The notes beneath the pieces were generated by a model that was given only the letters and a program-made list of their open reading frames with translations, did not search any database and was not told where the DNA came from. A DNA stretch of 64,000 bases from positions 62,001 through 126,000 of the forward strand of contig NZ_JACHGF010000008.1 of the NCBI RefSeq assembly GCF_014202275.1, given 5' to 3'. Position 1 is the first letter of the stretch; each line of letters begins with the position of its first letter. The position numbers and the translations under genes were made by a program. This stretch comes from Rhabdobacter roseus. GTDB taxonomy: Bacteria > Bacteroidota > Bacteroidia > Cytophagales > Spirosomataceae. Below, piece after piece: positions 56,100-62,921 of this stretch.

Positions 56100-56200
56100 C
56101 TAAAACGCTTTATTTTACTGTTACCTTTAATCATGAACTGTTAGAAACTCTTCTGGTTCTAGTGGTCCGTTGGGCCGGTGGGGACACCGGCCACGGTTAA
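56100..56200. repeat. Composite intergenic element 4 (B+C)
   Basis: Part B (CTAAAACGCTTTATTTTACTGTTACC ... AACTGTTAGAAACTCTTCTGG) and part C (GTGGTCCGTTGGGCCGGTG, GGGA, CACCGGCCACGG) without part A. It fills the whole gap between the DUF6794 gene and the MuiA-like gene's stop. Confidence 0.75.
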
Positions 56201-56204
56201 GACT

Positions 56205-58082
56205 TTACTTCAGCAAAACGACCTGATTTTTAGGGTACTTGACACTGTACCGCAACACGTGCTTCTTTTCCTGGCGGGCGGGTAGTTCGTAGCGCCAGGT
56301 GAGTATTTTGGTGTCTTTATGGAGCTGGGCTTCTTTGTATTCCTGCTCTTCAATGGTGATGTCTTTGGTGGTGGAGATTGGAAACTGATCCTGCACCACG
56401 ATCTGGATCGGCTGCGGTTTGTTGTTTTTGATCCGGATTTCGTAGGCCCGACTTTCGGTTTTGTTGGTCCCTAAAAACTGCCGGTTGCTGAATTCTTTCA
56501 GCTTTTTTCGCTCCACCACTACGGCTTTGTCCCTGCCTAAAGAAATGGAAAGCGTATCGCCCGCCTGCTGGACGTCCAGGATGGATTTGCCCAGGTAAGC
56601 CCCTTCAAAGAACAGATTCGCTTCACCATCCAGCAGGTTCAGGTCCTGCCAGTCGATGATTTGGGCGGTCAGGAACGCCTCTTTTTCCAGCTTGGGAGCC
56701 GCGTAGTACTCGTACAAGGCCGGAACCGAATACGTTTTGATGTCTACCGTATATACTTTACCGTCGTTCAGGATGGTGTAGGGTACTTCGATGTCGAACG
56801 TAAAGGTAGTGGGCTGGTACTTTTCGGTCGTGGGCAAGGGGAGGGAAGCGTTACTTTTGCGGCTTCTGCTGGCGGGCCCGCCATAGCCTGCTACCACGAT
56901 CTCTTCCAGCGCGGCTGCGTCAGTCTCCAGGGCTACGTTGATCTGGCTCCCGCTGATGGGTACCTCAACGCTTTTGTACCCCACGAAGGAATAAACCAGG
57001 ACCTGAGCATTTTGAGGAAGCTTCAGGGAATAGGTACCTTCGGCGCTCGTAGCGGTACCGAGGGTGGTACCTTTTACGGCTATACTTACGCCAGGAATGG
57101 CTTCGCCCGTTGCTTGATCCACTACCCGGCCCGTGACTTCGGAGCCGGGGCTTCCGCTCACCGTGATACCCGCTGCCCGGCCCTGTAAGGCGCTCTGAAT
57201 GGAAGGCGGCGGGTAGCCCAGCTGTACGTACCAGGCCTGCAGCCGAGGTGCTACGCCACTTTCGGTCGGGTTGCCGTTGGAAATCGTGAGCTTGACGTCT
57301 TTCCAGTCTTCGCCGGAGCTCTGAAACACGTTGGCCTTAAAAGCCAGCCCCAGCGGTTGGGCGATGTCTTGTACGCGTACATCGTAGGTCGCAAACCAGC
57401 CCGCATTTTTCACAAAGTAGCTTACTTCAAAAGTGGTTTTGACGGGTTCTTTGGCCAGGACCGTCACCAGAATATCGCTGGTGGCGAAGTCCTGGCGTTG
57501 GTTAAGTACCCTAAGCTGCTGATCTACCTTTCGGAAGCTGCTGTCCAGCTTTTGAATGTTTTTTTGTAGTTCTACTTGCTTCAAAAGTACCTCCGTGAGG
57601 CGGCTGCGCTGGAAGTCGATGGCCTCTTTCAGGTCGGCGGTTTTGAAACCGGTATTCGCTCCCCCAATCGACTGATTTTTGGTGAGCATATTTTCTTCGT
57701 TTTTAAAAACCGCCAGCATACTTCGCTCCACGGTTAGCTTGGTCTGAAGTACCTCCTTCTGGCCCGCCAGCAGGCTGGTTTCTTCCTGGCGTTTTTGCTC
57801 CTGGAGGTAGTTGGTCTGGTGCGTAACCGACAAAATCGTGAAGGGCCCCTCGCCCTTTACCTGGATGCTTTGCTTGTCGAGCTGGGGCGAAATACCCGAA
57901 AAAACCAGCTCGGATTTTCCGGCGGGGATCGTCAGCGGGGCCGAGCGAAGTACCTGCGCACCGCTGGTAAAGAGGGTTACGTTTTCGATCTTGGAAGGTA
58001 CGGATTGCGGCCGGGTCTGGGCGGAGAGGGCCGGGCTTAGCAAATATCCGAAAAGTAGCAGAAAGGGTACTTTCAAAGGCAT
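56205..58082 (-). CDS. MuiA/DUF4139-family exported protein with an inserted SusC-like N-terminal module
   Basis: The ATG at 58082 opens a signal peptide (MPLKVPFLLLFGYLLSPALSAQ), giving 625 residues; the longer frame to 58388 only reads through a duplicated leader. The N-terminal DUF4140-type part (KIENVTLFTSGAQVLRSAPLTIPAGKSELVFSGISPQLDKQSIQVKG), a coiled coil and the DUF4139 part (TFEVSYFVKNAGWFATYDVRVQ; C-terminal RYELPARQEKKHVLRYSVKYPKN) frame an insert. The insert reads SALQGRAAGITVSGSPGS, then a CarboxypepD_reg domain (TGRVVDQATGEAIPGVSIAVKGTTLGTATSAEGTYSL) and ALEEIVVAGYGG, all SusC hallmarks. The role of the family is poorly known (mucoidy inhibition in related proteins). It carries the host RGTACY words. 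Confidence 0.82.
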   Translation of the reverse strand: MPLKVPFLLLFGYLLSPALSAQTRPQSVPSKIENVTLFTSGAQVLRSAPLTIPAGKSELVFSGISPQLDKQSIQVKGEGPFTILSVTHQTNYLQEQKRQEETSLLAGQKEVLQTKLTVERSMLAVFKNEENMLTKNQSIGGANTGFKTADLKEAIDFQRSRLTEVLLKQVELQKNIQKLDSSFRKVDQQLRVLNQRQDFATSDILVTVLAKEPVKTTFEVSYFVKNAGWFATYDVRVQDIAQPLGLAFKANVFQSSGEDWKDVKLTISNGNPTESGVAPRLQAWYVQLGYPPPSIQSALQGRAAGITVSGSPGSEVTGRVVDQATGEAIPGVSIAVKGTTLGTATSAEGTYSLKLPQNAQVLVYSFVGYKSVEVPISGSQINVALETDAAALEEIVVAGYGGPASRSRKSNASLPLPTTEKYQPTTFTFDIEVPYTILNDGKVYTVDIKTYSVPALYEYYAAPKLEKEAFLTAQIIDWQDLNLLDGEANLFFEGAYLGKSILDVQQAGDTLSISLGRDKAVVVERKKLKEFSNRQFLGTNKTESRAYEIRIKNNKPQPIQIVVQDQFPISTTKDITIEEQEYKEAQLHKDTKILTWRYELPARQEKKHVLRYSVKYPKNQVVLLK

Positions 58083-58128
58083 GGGTTCAGGTACGTTATG
58101 GTGACGGACTATGTTCGTAAGGTAGTTT

Positions 58129-58156
58129 GTGGCCGGTGAGGACACCGGCCACGGGA
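58129..58156. repeat. C hairpin, copy 8
   Basis: GTGGCCGGTG, loop AGGA, CACCGGCCAC: a perfect 10-bp stem, in the leader of the MuiA-like gene. Confidence 0.88.
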
Positions 58157-58224
58157 TTCGGGGTACTTTCAAAGGCATGGGTTCAGGTATGTTATGGTGA
58201 CGGACTATATTCGTAAGGTAGTTT

Positions 58225-58252
58225 GTGGCCGGTGGGGACACCGACCACGGGA
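58225..58252. repeat. C hairpin, copy 9
   Basis: GTGGCCGGTG, loop GGGA, CACCGACCAC: 9 of 10 stem pairs, then GGGATTCGG. Within the 96-bp duplication. Confidence 0.88.
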
Positions 58253-58273
58253 TTCGGGAACCACCGGCCCCGG

Positions 58274-58855
58274 TTAGGCCTGGGGTCGAAGTTGAAATTT
58301 GTTGGTAATCCAGAGCAGGAAAGCCGCGTTGAAAGCGATCGTCAGCGGAATGGTTGAAAGATTTTTGAAAAAGAGCAGGATGGTCCATTCCGAAGAAGTA
58401 GGGGCTAATATACCGCCTTGTTTTAGTTTAAGGTACAGGCAGGTTTGGTAGGCCAGCAAGTCGATGAGGTAGTTGAGACCCCAGGCAACGCCCAGAAACG
58501 CCACCAGGTTGAGCAGGATCGAAAACCACTGGCGGCGCATCTTCTGCCGGGCCGCCGCCCAGTGGTCCAGGCGGCGTTGCCGGTCGGTAAAGAGGTACTT
58601 GAGGCGTAAAGCGCCGTGGCGGATGCTCGCCAGCCCCAGTACGTACAGAAACACACCCAGCCGCGCCGCTTCGATCACGACTTCCAGCGCCACGTGCTGC
58701 CAGGTGCTGATCGCCCCGAAGCCGCCCAGTTGGATCACCCGGCCCAGCCCGGCCACGAGGCCCAAACTACCGATGACCACTAGGTGTTTTTTGAAAAAAT
58801 AAATAGTACCAGCCAGCCAGTGTAGCTTTTCGGAGAGGTTGAGGGCTGAGTTCAT
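58274..58855 (-). CDS. Integral membrane protein of unknown function
   Basis: A 193-residue protein with about four transmembrane helices (HLVVIGSLGLVAGLGRVIQL, LGVFLYVLGLASI, WFSILLNLVAFLGVAWGLNYLIDLLA, LTIAFNAAFLLWI) and a basic loop (TDRQRRLDHWAAARQKMRRQ). No family is recognised. It starts 270 bases from the next gene and its stop is followed by C hairpins. Confidence 0.78.
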   Translation of the reverse strand: MNSALNLSEKLHWLAGTIYFFKKHLVVIGSLGLVAGLGRVIQLGGFGAISTWQHVALEVVIEAARLGVFLYVLGLASIRHGALRLKYLFTDRQRRLDHWAAARQKMRRQWFSILLNLVAFLGVAWGLNYLIDLLAYQTCLYLKLKQGGILAPTSSEWTILLFFKNLSTIPLTIAFNAAFLLWITNKFQLRPQA

Positions 58856-58890
58856 GAGGAGTTGGGGGTTTGAAGTTGGAGGATTATTGG

Positions 58891-58919
58891 CTGGTGGCCG
58901 GTGGGGACACCAGCCACGG
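58891..58919. repeat. C hairpin, copy 10
   Basis: CTGGTGGCCGGTG, loop GGGA, CACCAGCCACGG. It lies between the membrane protein's start and the YhcG gene's 3' end. Confidence 0.8.
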
Positions 58920-58929
58920 AGTTTATGCG

Positions 58930-58970
58930 TGGTCGGCGCTCCGGTGGGAGCGCCGGCCGCCGGCCACGGA
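58930..58970. repeat. C-like hairpin, copy 11 (variant)
   Basis: GGCGCTCC, loop GGTG, GGAGCGCC is a perfect 8-bp stem followed by GGCCGCCGGCCACGG. The arms differ from the C consensus but the downstream CCGGCCACGG is kept, suggesting a diverged or rearranged copy. Confidence 0.6.
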
Positions 58971-59128
58971 TTATACCCCGGCCACGGATTCGTGGAAGGT
59001 ACTTTTCCAATCGTTGCTCAAGCTACTAAAAAACAGGTACCTTCACCAGCGCCCGGCCTTCTTTTTATTCGCGACTTTTTTGTGTTGGAAAAGCTACTTG
59101 AATCTAGGCTACCTCAGTGTTAGCGATA

Positions 59129-60226
59129 CTAGCGCAATTCCCTCAGTTCTTTTTCCATGTACTGTTGTAGCTGCTCGGCGCTGGGTAGTTGGATAAGGTA
59201 CTGCTTTACGAACAGGTTTTCATCCATACCCGCCGTGGCGTACTTGACCAGCGCGTGGTCTTTCTCGGCTACTAATAAGATCCCCACGGGCGGATTATCA
59301 TTTTTCTCGCTGATTTCTTGTTTGAAGTAGTTCAGATAGGTATTGAGCTGACCTATATCACCGTGCTCAAAAGCGCCCATTTTAAGCTCAATCAACACGT
59401 GACATTTCAGGATGCGGTGGTAAAAAACGAGGTCGATGAAGTAGTAGGTACTTCCGATGAGTATACGCCTTTGGCGCGCTTCAAAGCAAAATCCATTGCC
59501 CAGCTCAATGATGAATTCCTGGATATGATCGATCAGGGCCGTTTCTAGATCGGATTCTTCGACCAGCTCGCGGGTTTTGAGGTCGAGGAATTCGAAGGCG
59601 TAGATATTCTTGATGATGTCCGTCGGTACCGACAGCTTGCTTTGCTGACGAACCCGCTCAGCGAGTTTTTCTGGTTGGGCGGATAAACCGCTCCGCTCGT
59701 AGTACAGGCTGTTGATCTGGCGCTTCAGCTCCCGAACGCTCCAGGTACCTTTGATGCATTCCAACTCGTAGAAGGTACGTTTGAGCGGATCGTCGATATT
59801 TAGCAGCAGCTCGATGTGCGAATAAGATAGCCTGGAAAAAATCTTCTCCGCAGGTACCTGTAGCTTGTCTATGAATTGTGGGGTCACTGTCCCCACTTTT
59901 TGGGATGGGAACAAAGTACTATCCTGTAGGAAAAATTGATCGGCTACAGAAAAGCCCAGCTGGGGGTAGGTAAGATAAAATAGGCGGAACCGGAATAAAG
60001 ACCTGCGGTCGATCCCTTTGATATGGTTTAATTTGCTGTTTAGGGAATCAATAAGCCCATCTCCATAAGCCGCCCGATCTTTACCACGCTGTTCAAACTC
60101 CACGATGTAGTAGCCAATCAGCCAGTTGCGTAGGGTCAGGGCCTGATTCACCGCGCTGGCGGCTTTGGCTTGCAGCTGGTTATGTGCCTGCTCAATGGCC
60201 GAGGTGAGCTGTTTGAAGTCGTGCAT
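59129..60226 (-). CDS. YhcG-type PDDEXK nuclease (DUF1016)
   Basis: A 365-residue protein. The N-terminal DUF1016 part (QLTSAIEQAHNQLQAKAASAVNQALTLRNWLIGYYIVEFEQRGKDRAAYGDGLIDSLNSKL) is followed by the C-terminal nuclease domain with Asp in YYFIDLVFYHR, Glu-x-Lys in LIELKMGAFEHGDIGQLNTYLNYF. These proteins are found near restriction systems, mobile elements and defence islands; their precise role is not established. It is a single gene here, with a palindrome upstream of its start. Confidence 0.9.
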   Translation of the reverse strand: MHDFKQLTSAIEQAHNQLQAKAASAVNQALTLRNWLIGYYIVEFEQRGKDRAAYGDGLIDSLNSKLNHIKGIDRRSLFRFRLFYLTYPQLGFSVADQFFLQDSTLFPSQKVGTVTPQFIDKLQVPAEKIFSRLSYSHIELLLNIDDPLKRTFYELECIKGTWSVRELKRQINSLYYERSGLSAQPEKLAERVRQQSKLSVPTDIIKNIYAFEFLDLKTRELVEESDLETALIDHIQEFIIELGNGFCFEARQRRILIGSTYYFIDLVFYHRILKCHVLIELKMGAFEHGDIGQLNTYLNYFKQEISEKNDNPPVGILLVAEKDHALVKYATAGMDENLFVKQYLIQLPSAEQLQQYMEKELRELR

Positions 60227-60270
60227 GGCGAGGACATATTAAGGGTTGTCAGCCTGGGTTGGGATTACTA

Positions 60271-60319
60271 TTGCGTTTAAAACGCAATTAGACACAACCC
60301 CCATTGCAAATTGGGGGTT
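60271..60319. promoter_or_regulatory. Palindrome and hairpin upstream of the YhcG gene
   Basis: TTGCGTTTAAAACGCAA (60271-60287) is a perfect 17-base palindrome about 45 bases from the start codon, a candidate operator. Next to it AACCCCCA (60296-60303) and TTGGGGGTT (60311-60319) form a stem that may end the M28 peptidase transcript. Confidence 0.5.
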
Positions 60320-60332
60320 AGCGCTAGTTTCC

Positions 60333-61271
60333 CTACTTCACTTCCGTAAAGTTCAGCTTGGGGAGCTTCATGGCGTTTTCGATGAGTTGCACCTCGATGG
60401 CCAGGATACCCGCCTCGGCTTCGGCATCTACCTTGTCCGGGTCGTCGGTGGGTTTGTGGTAGTCGTCGTGGCCGCCGGTATGAAAGAAAAGTACCGGGAT
60501 TTGCTTGGCGTAGAACGAGCCGTGGTCGGAGCCGCCGCTTCCGGCGCGGTCGGTGAAGTACTTCACGGTACCTTCCACTCCCTTGAAAACCTCCGGCCAG
60601 GCGTCGCTGGTGCCGTAGCCACCTATGCCCACGCCGCGGCTGGGGTCGTAGCGGCCGATCATGTCCATATTGGTCATGAAATGAATGGTACTGAGCGGCA
60701 CCGTGGGGTTATTGACAAAATGCCGAGAACCCTGCAAGCCCAGCTCTTCGGCTCCGAAGGCAATGAAAAGGAAATTGTAGGGTTCTTTGACGTCGTTTTG
60801 GGTAAAATACCGCGCCAGCTCCAGCAGTCCGGCTACGCCCGAGGCGTTGTCGTCGGCACCGTTATGGATTTGCCCGGCGGGGTTTTCGTCGCGCGAGCCG
60901 CCCTGGGTACCCAGGCCGAGGTGGTCGTAATGCGCCCCGATGACGATGGTATGGGGCGCGCCGTTGTCCAGGAAGCCAAGGACGTTGTGGGCCCGGCGGA
61001 GGCTGTCGGCCGTCTTGACCCGCCGCACGCGGGCGACGAACGGCTGGCGGTAGCCCTGGGTACCTTTGGGCGCGAGGCCGTACTTTTTGAAGTGACGCCG
61101 GACGTAGGCCGCGGCGCGGTCGTTTTCCTTGCTGCCGGTACCTCGGCCTTTCATGCGGTCGGAGGCGAGTTTTTGTACGTGCTGGGTAATGCGGGCGGGA
61201 GAAGGAGCGGGCGCTTGGCCAAAGCTGGGGATAAAAAGGGTACTTAAAAGAAAGCTAACGAGGATTTTCAT
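60333..61271 (-). CDS. Exported M28-family zinc peptidase
   Basis: A 312-residue protein with a signal peptide (MKILVSFLLSTLFIPSFGQ). The di-zinc ligands are all present: His in IGAHYDHLG, Asp in HNGADDNASG, Glu-Glu in FGAEELGLQG, Asp in TNMDMIGR, and His in DDYHKPTDD. It is an aminopeptidase-type enzyme of the envelope. It has its own upstream region and stands apart from the following DUF1501 gene. Confidence 0.94.
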   Translation of the reverse strand: MKILVSFLLSTLFIPSFGQAPAPSPARITQHVQKLASDRMKGRGTGSKENDRAAAYVRRHFKKYGLAPKGTQGYRQPFVARVRRVKTADSLRRAHNVLGFLDNGAPHTIVIGAHYDHLGLGTQGGSRDENPAGQIHNGADDNASGVAGLLELARYFTQNDVKEPYNFLFIAFGAEELGLQGSRHFVNNPTVPLSTIHFMTNMDMIGRYDPSRGVGIGGYGTSDAWPEVFKGVEGTVKYFTDRAGSGGSDHGSFYAKQIPVLFFHTGGHDDYHKPTDDPDKVDAEAEAGILAIEVQLIENAMKLPKLNFTEVK

Positions 61272-61413
61272 GGCTGCTCATTTGAATTAAAAACCCAAAG
61301 GTAGGACGCGGAGCGTTAGGCTGTACCTGATCCAAACCAGAAATTTGGATTTTGCCCAAGTACCCCAAGTACCTTCGATTTTTAACCGTTTAGCCAACAA
61401 AGGTACCTTGGGC

Positions 61414-62916
61414 TTAACTCAGAATACCCGGTACGACGTGGCCGTGCACGTCGGTAAGGCGGTAGCGGCGGCCCTGATGCTTGAAAGTCAGCTTCTCGTG
61501 GTCGATGCCGAAGAGGTGCAGCAGCGTAGCCTGAAAGTCATGTACGTGCACGGGATCTTTGGTGATATTATATCCGAAATCGTCGGTTTCGCCGTAGGTC
61601 ATACCCGGCTTGACGCCCGCCCCGGCGGCCCACATGGTGAAGCAGCGCGGGTGGTGGTCGCGGCCGTAGTTGTCGGGCGTGAGCTTGCCCTGCGAGTACA
61701 CGGTGCGGCCAAATTCCCCGCCCCACACCACCAGCGTGTCGTCGAGCAAGCCGCGCTGTTTCAGGTCCTGCACCAGGGCCGCCGTGGCCTGGTCGGTCTT
61801 GGCGCACTGGGCGCGCAGGCCGCTGGGCAGGAACAGATGCTGGTCCCAGCCCTGGTGGTAGAGCTGCACGAAGCGCACGTCGCGCTCCAGCAGGCGGCGG
61901 GCCATGAGGCAGTTGGCGGCGTAGGTACCGGGGTCGCGGCTGTCGGGACCGTAGAGATCAAAGACCCAGTCGGGCTCGTCGGAGAGGTCCATGATGCCCG
62001 GAATGGACGTTTGCATCCGGTAGGCCATTTCGTACTGCGAAATACGCGTATTGATTTCCGGATCGCCGTAGGTGTGGTACTGAATCTCGTTGAGCTTTTT
62101 GAGGTAGTCGAGCATTTCGCGGCGGTCGGCCCCGTCGTAGCCCTCGGGGTCATTGAGGTACAGCACGGGGTCCTTGCCCGAGCGAAACTGCACCCCTTGG
62201 TGCTGCGAGGGCAGAAAACCGTTTCCCCACAGCCGGGCGTAGAGCGGCTGGTCACCCGCGCTTTTGGATACCAGTACCACAAAGGTGGGCATATTTTCGT
62301 TTTCGGAGCCCAGCCCGTAGCTGATCCAGGAGCCAATGCTGGGCCGACCGGGTAGTTGGTTACCGGTTTGGAAGAACGTAATGGCCGGGTCGTGGTTGAT
62401 GGCGTCGGTATGGATGGATTTGATAAAACAAAGCTCATCCACGACCTGCGCCGTGTAGGGCATCAGCTCACTGACCCAGGCGCGGCTCTGGCCGTACTGC
62501 TGAAATTTGAACAACGAAGAAGCCACGGGCAGGGAGCTCTGGTCGGCGCTCATGCCGGTGAGGCGCTGGCCCTTCCGTACGGAGTCGGGTAGTTCCTGCG
62601 CCTGGTACTTAGCGAGCTCGGGCTTGTAGTCGTAGAGGTCCAGCTGCGAGGGCCCCCCGCTCTGAAACAGGTACACCATGCGCTTGGCTTTGGGCGCAAA
62701 GTGCGGCATCCGGAGCAGCTCGTCGCTCGGCTCGGTCGCGAGCTCAGGTACCTTGGCGCTCAGTAGTTTTTGTCCCCCCACGAGCGAGCCTAGCGCCAGC
62801 GCGCCCAGGCCCAGGGTCGTTTTGGTCAGGAAGCGGCGGCGGTCGATCTGCCGTTCCAATTGCCGGAAGTCCTCGTTGTCCGACCGTATTTCGTCGTCGT
62901 GGTGGTGATCGCACAT
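61414..62916 (-). CDS. DUF1501 family protein with twin-arginine signal
   Basis: A 500-residue protein. Its Tat signal sits after a His-rich start (RRRFLTKTTLGLGALALGSLVGG). The body is of the sulfatase-like alkaline-phosphatase superfamily group DUF1501 (PKAKRMVYLFQSGGPSQLDLYDYKPEL, GSWISYGLGSENENMPTFVVL, WDQH, VWGGEFGRT, GRDHHPRCFTMWAAGAGVK). Such genes occur beside DUF1549/DUF1553 genes, originally noted in Planctomycetes. The upstream DUF1553 gene ends 5 bases before this start, so the two are co-translated. Function is unknown, probably envelope polysaccharide or sulfate-ester related. Confidence 0.92.
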   Translation of the reverse strand: MCDHHHDDEIRSDNEDFRQLERQIDRRRFLTKTTLGLGALALGSLVGGQKLLSAKVPELATEPSDELLRMPHFAPKAKRMVYLFQSGGPSQLDLYDYKPELAKYQAQELPDSVRKGQRLTGMSADQSSLPVASSLFKFQQYGQSRAWVSELMPYTAQVVDELCFIKSIHTDAINHDPAITFFQTGNQLPGRPSIGSWISYGLGSENENMPTFVVLVSKSAGDQPLYARLWGNGFLPSQHQGVQFRSGKDPVLYLNDPEGYDGADRREMLDYLKKLNEIQYHTYGDPEINTRISQYEMAYRMQTSIPGIMDLSDEPDWVFDLYGPDSRDPGTYAANCLMARRLLERDVRFVQLYHQGWDQHLFLPSGLRAQCAKTDQATAALVQDLKQRGLLDDTLVVWGGEFGRTVYSQGKLTPDNYGRDHHPRCFTMWAAGAGVKPGMTYGETDDFGYNITKDPVHVHDFQATLLHLFGIDHEKLTFKHQGRRYRLTDVHGHVVPGILS

Positions 62917-62921
62917 AGTCG

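Larger units (their letters stand above)
58065..58256. repeat. 96-bp tandem duplication spanning the start of the MuiA-like gene and a C hairpin
   Basis: 58065-58160 and 58161-58256 are two copies, about 95 percent identical by eye, each containing GGTACTTTCAAAGGCATGGG, the start codon region, the leader and one C hairpin. The second copy places a second possible start codon in frame at 58178. Confidence 0.88.
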
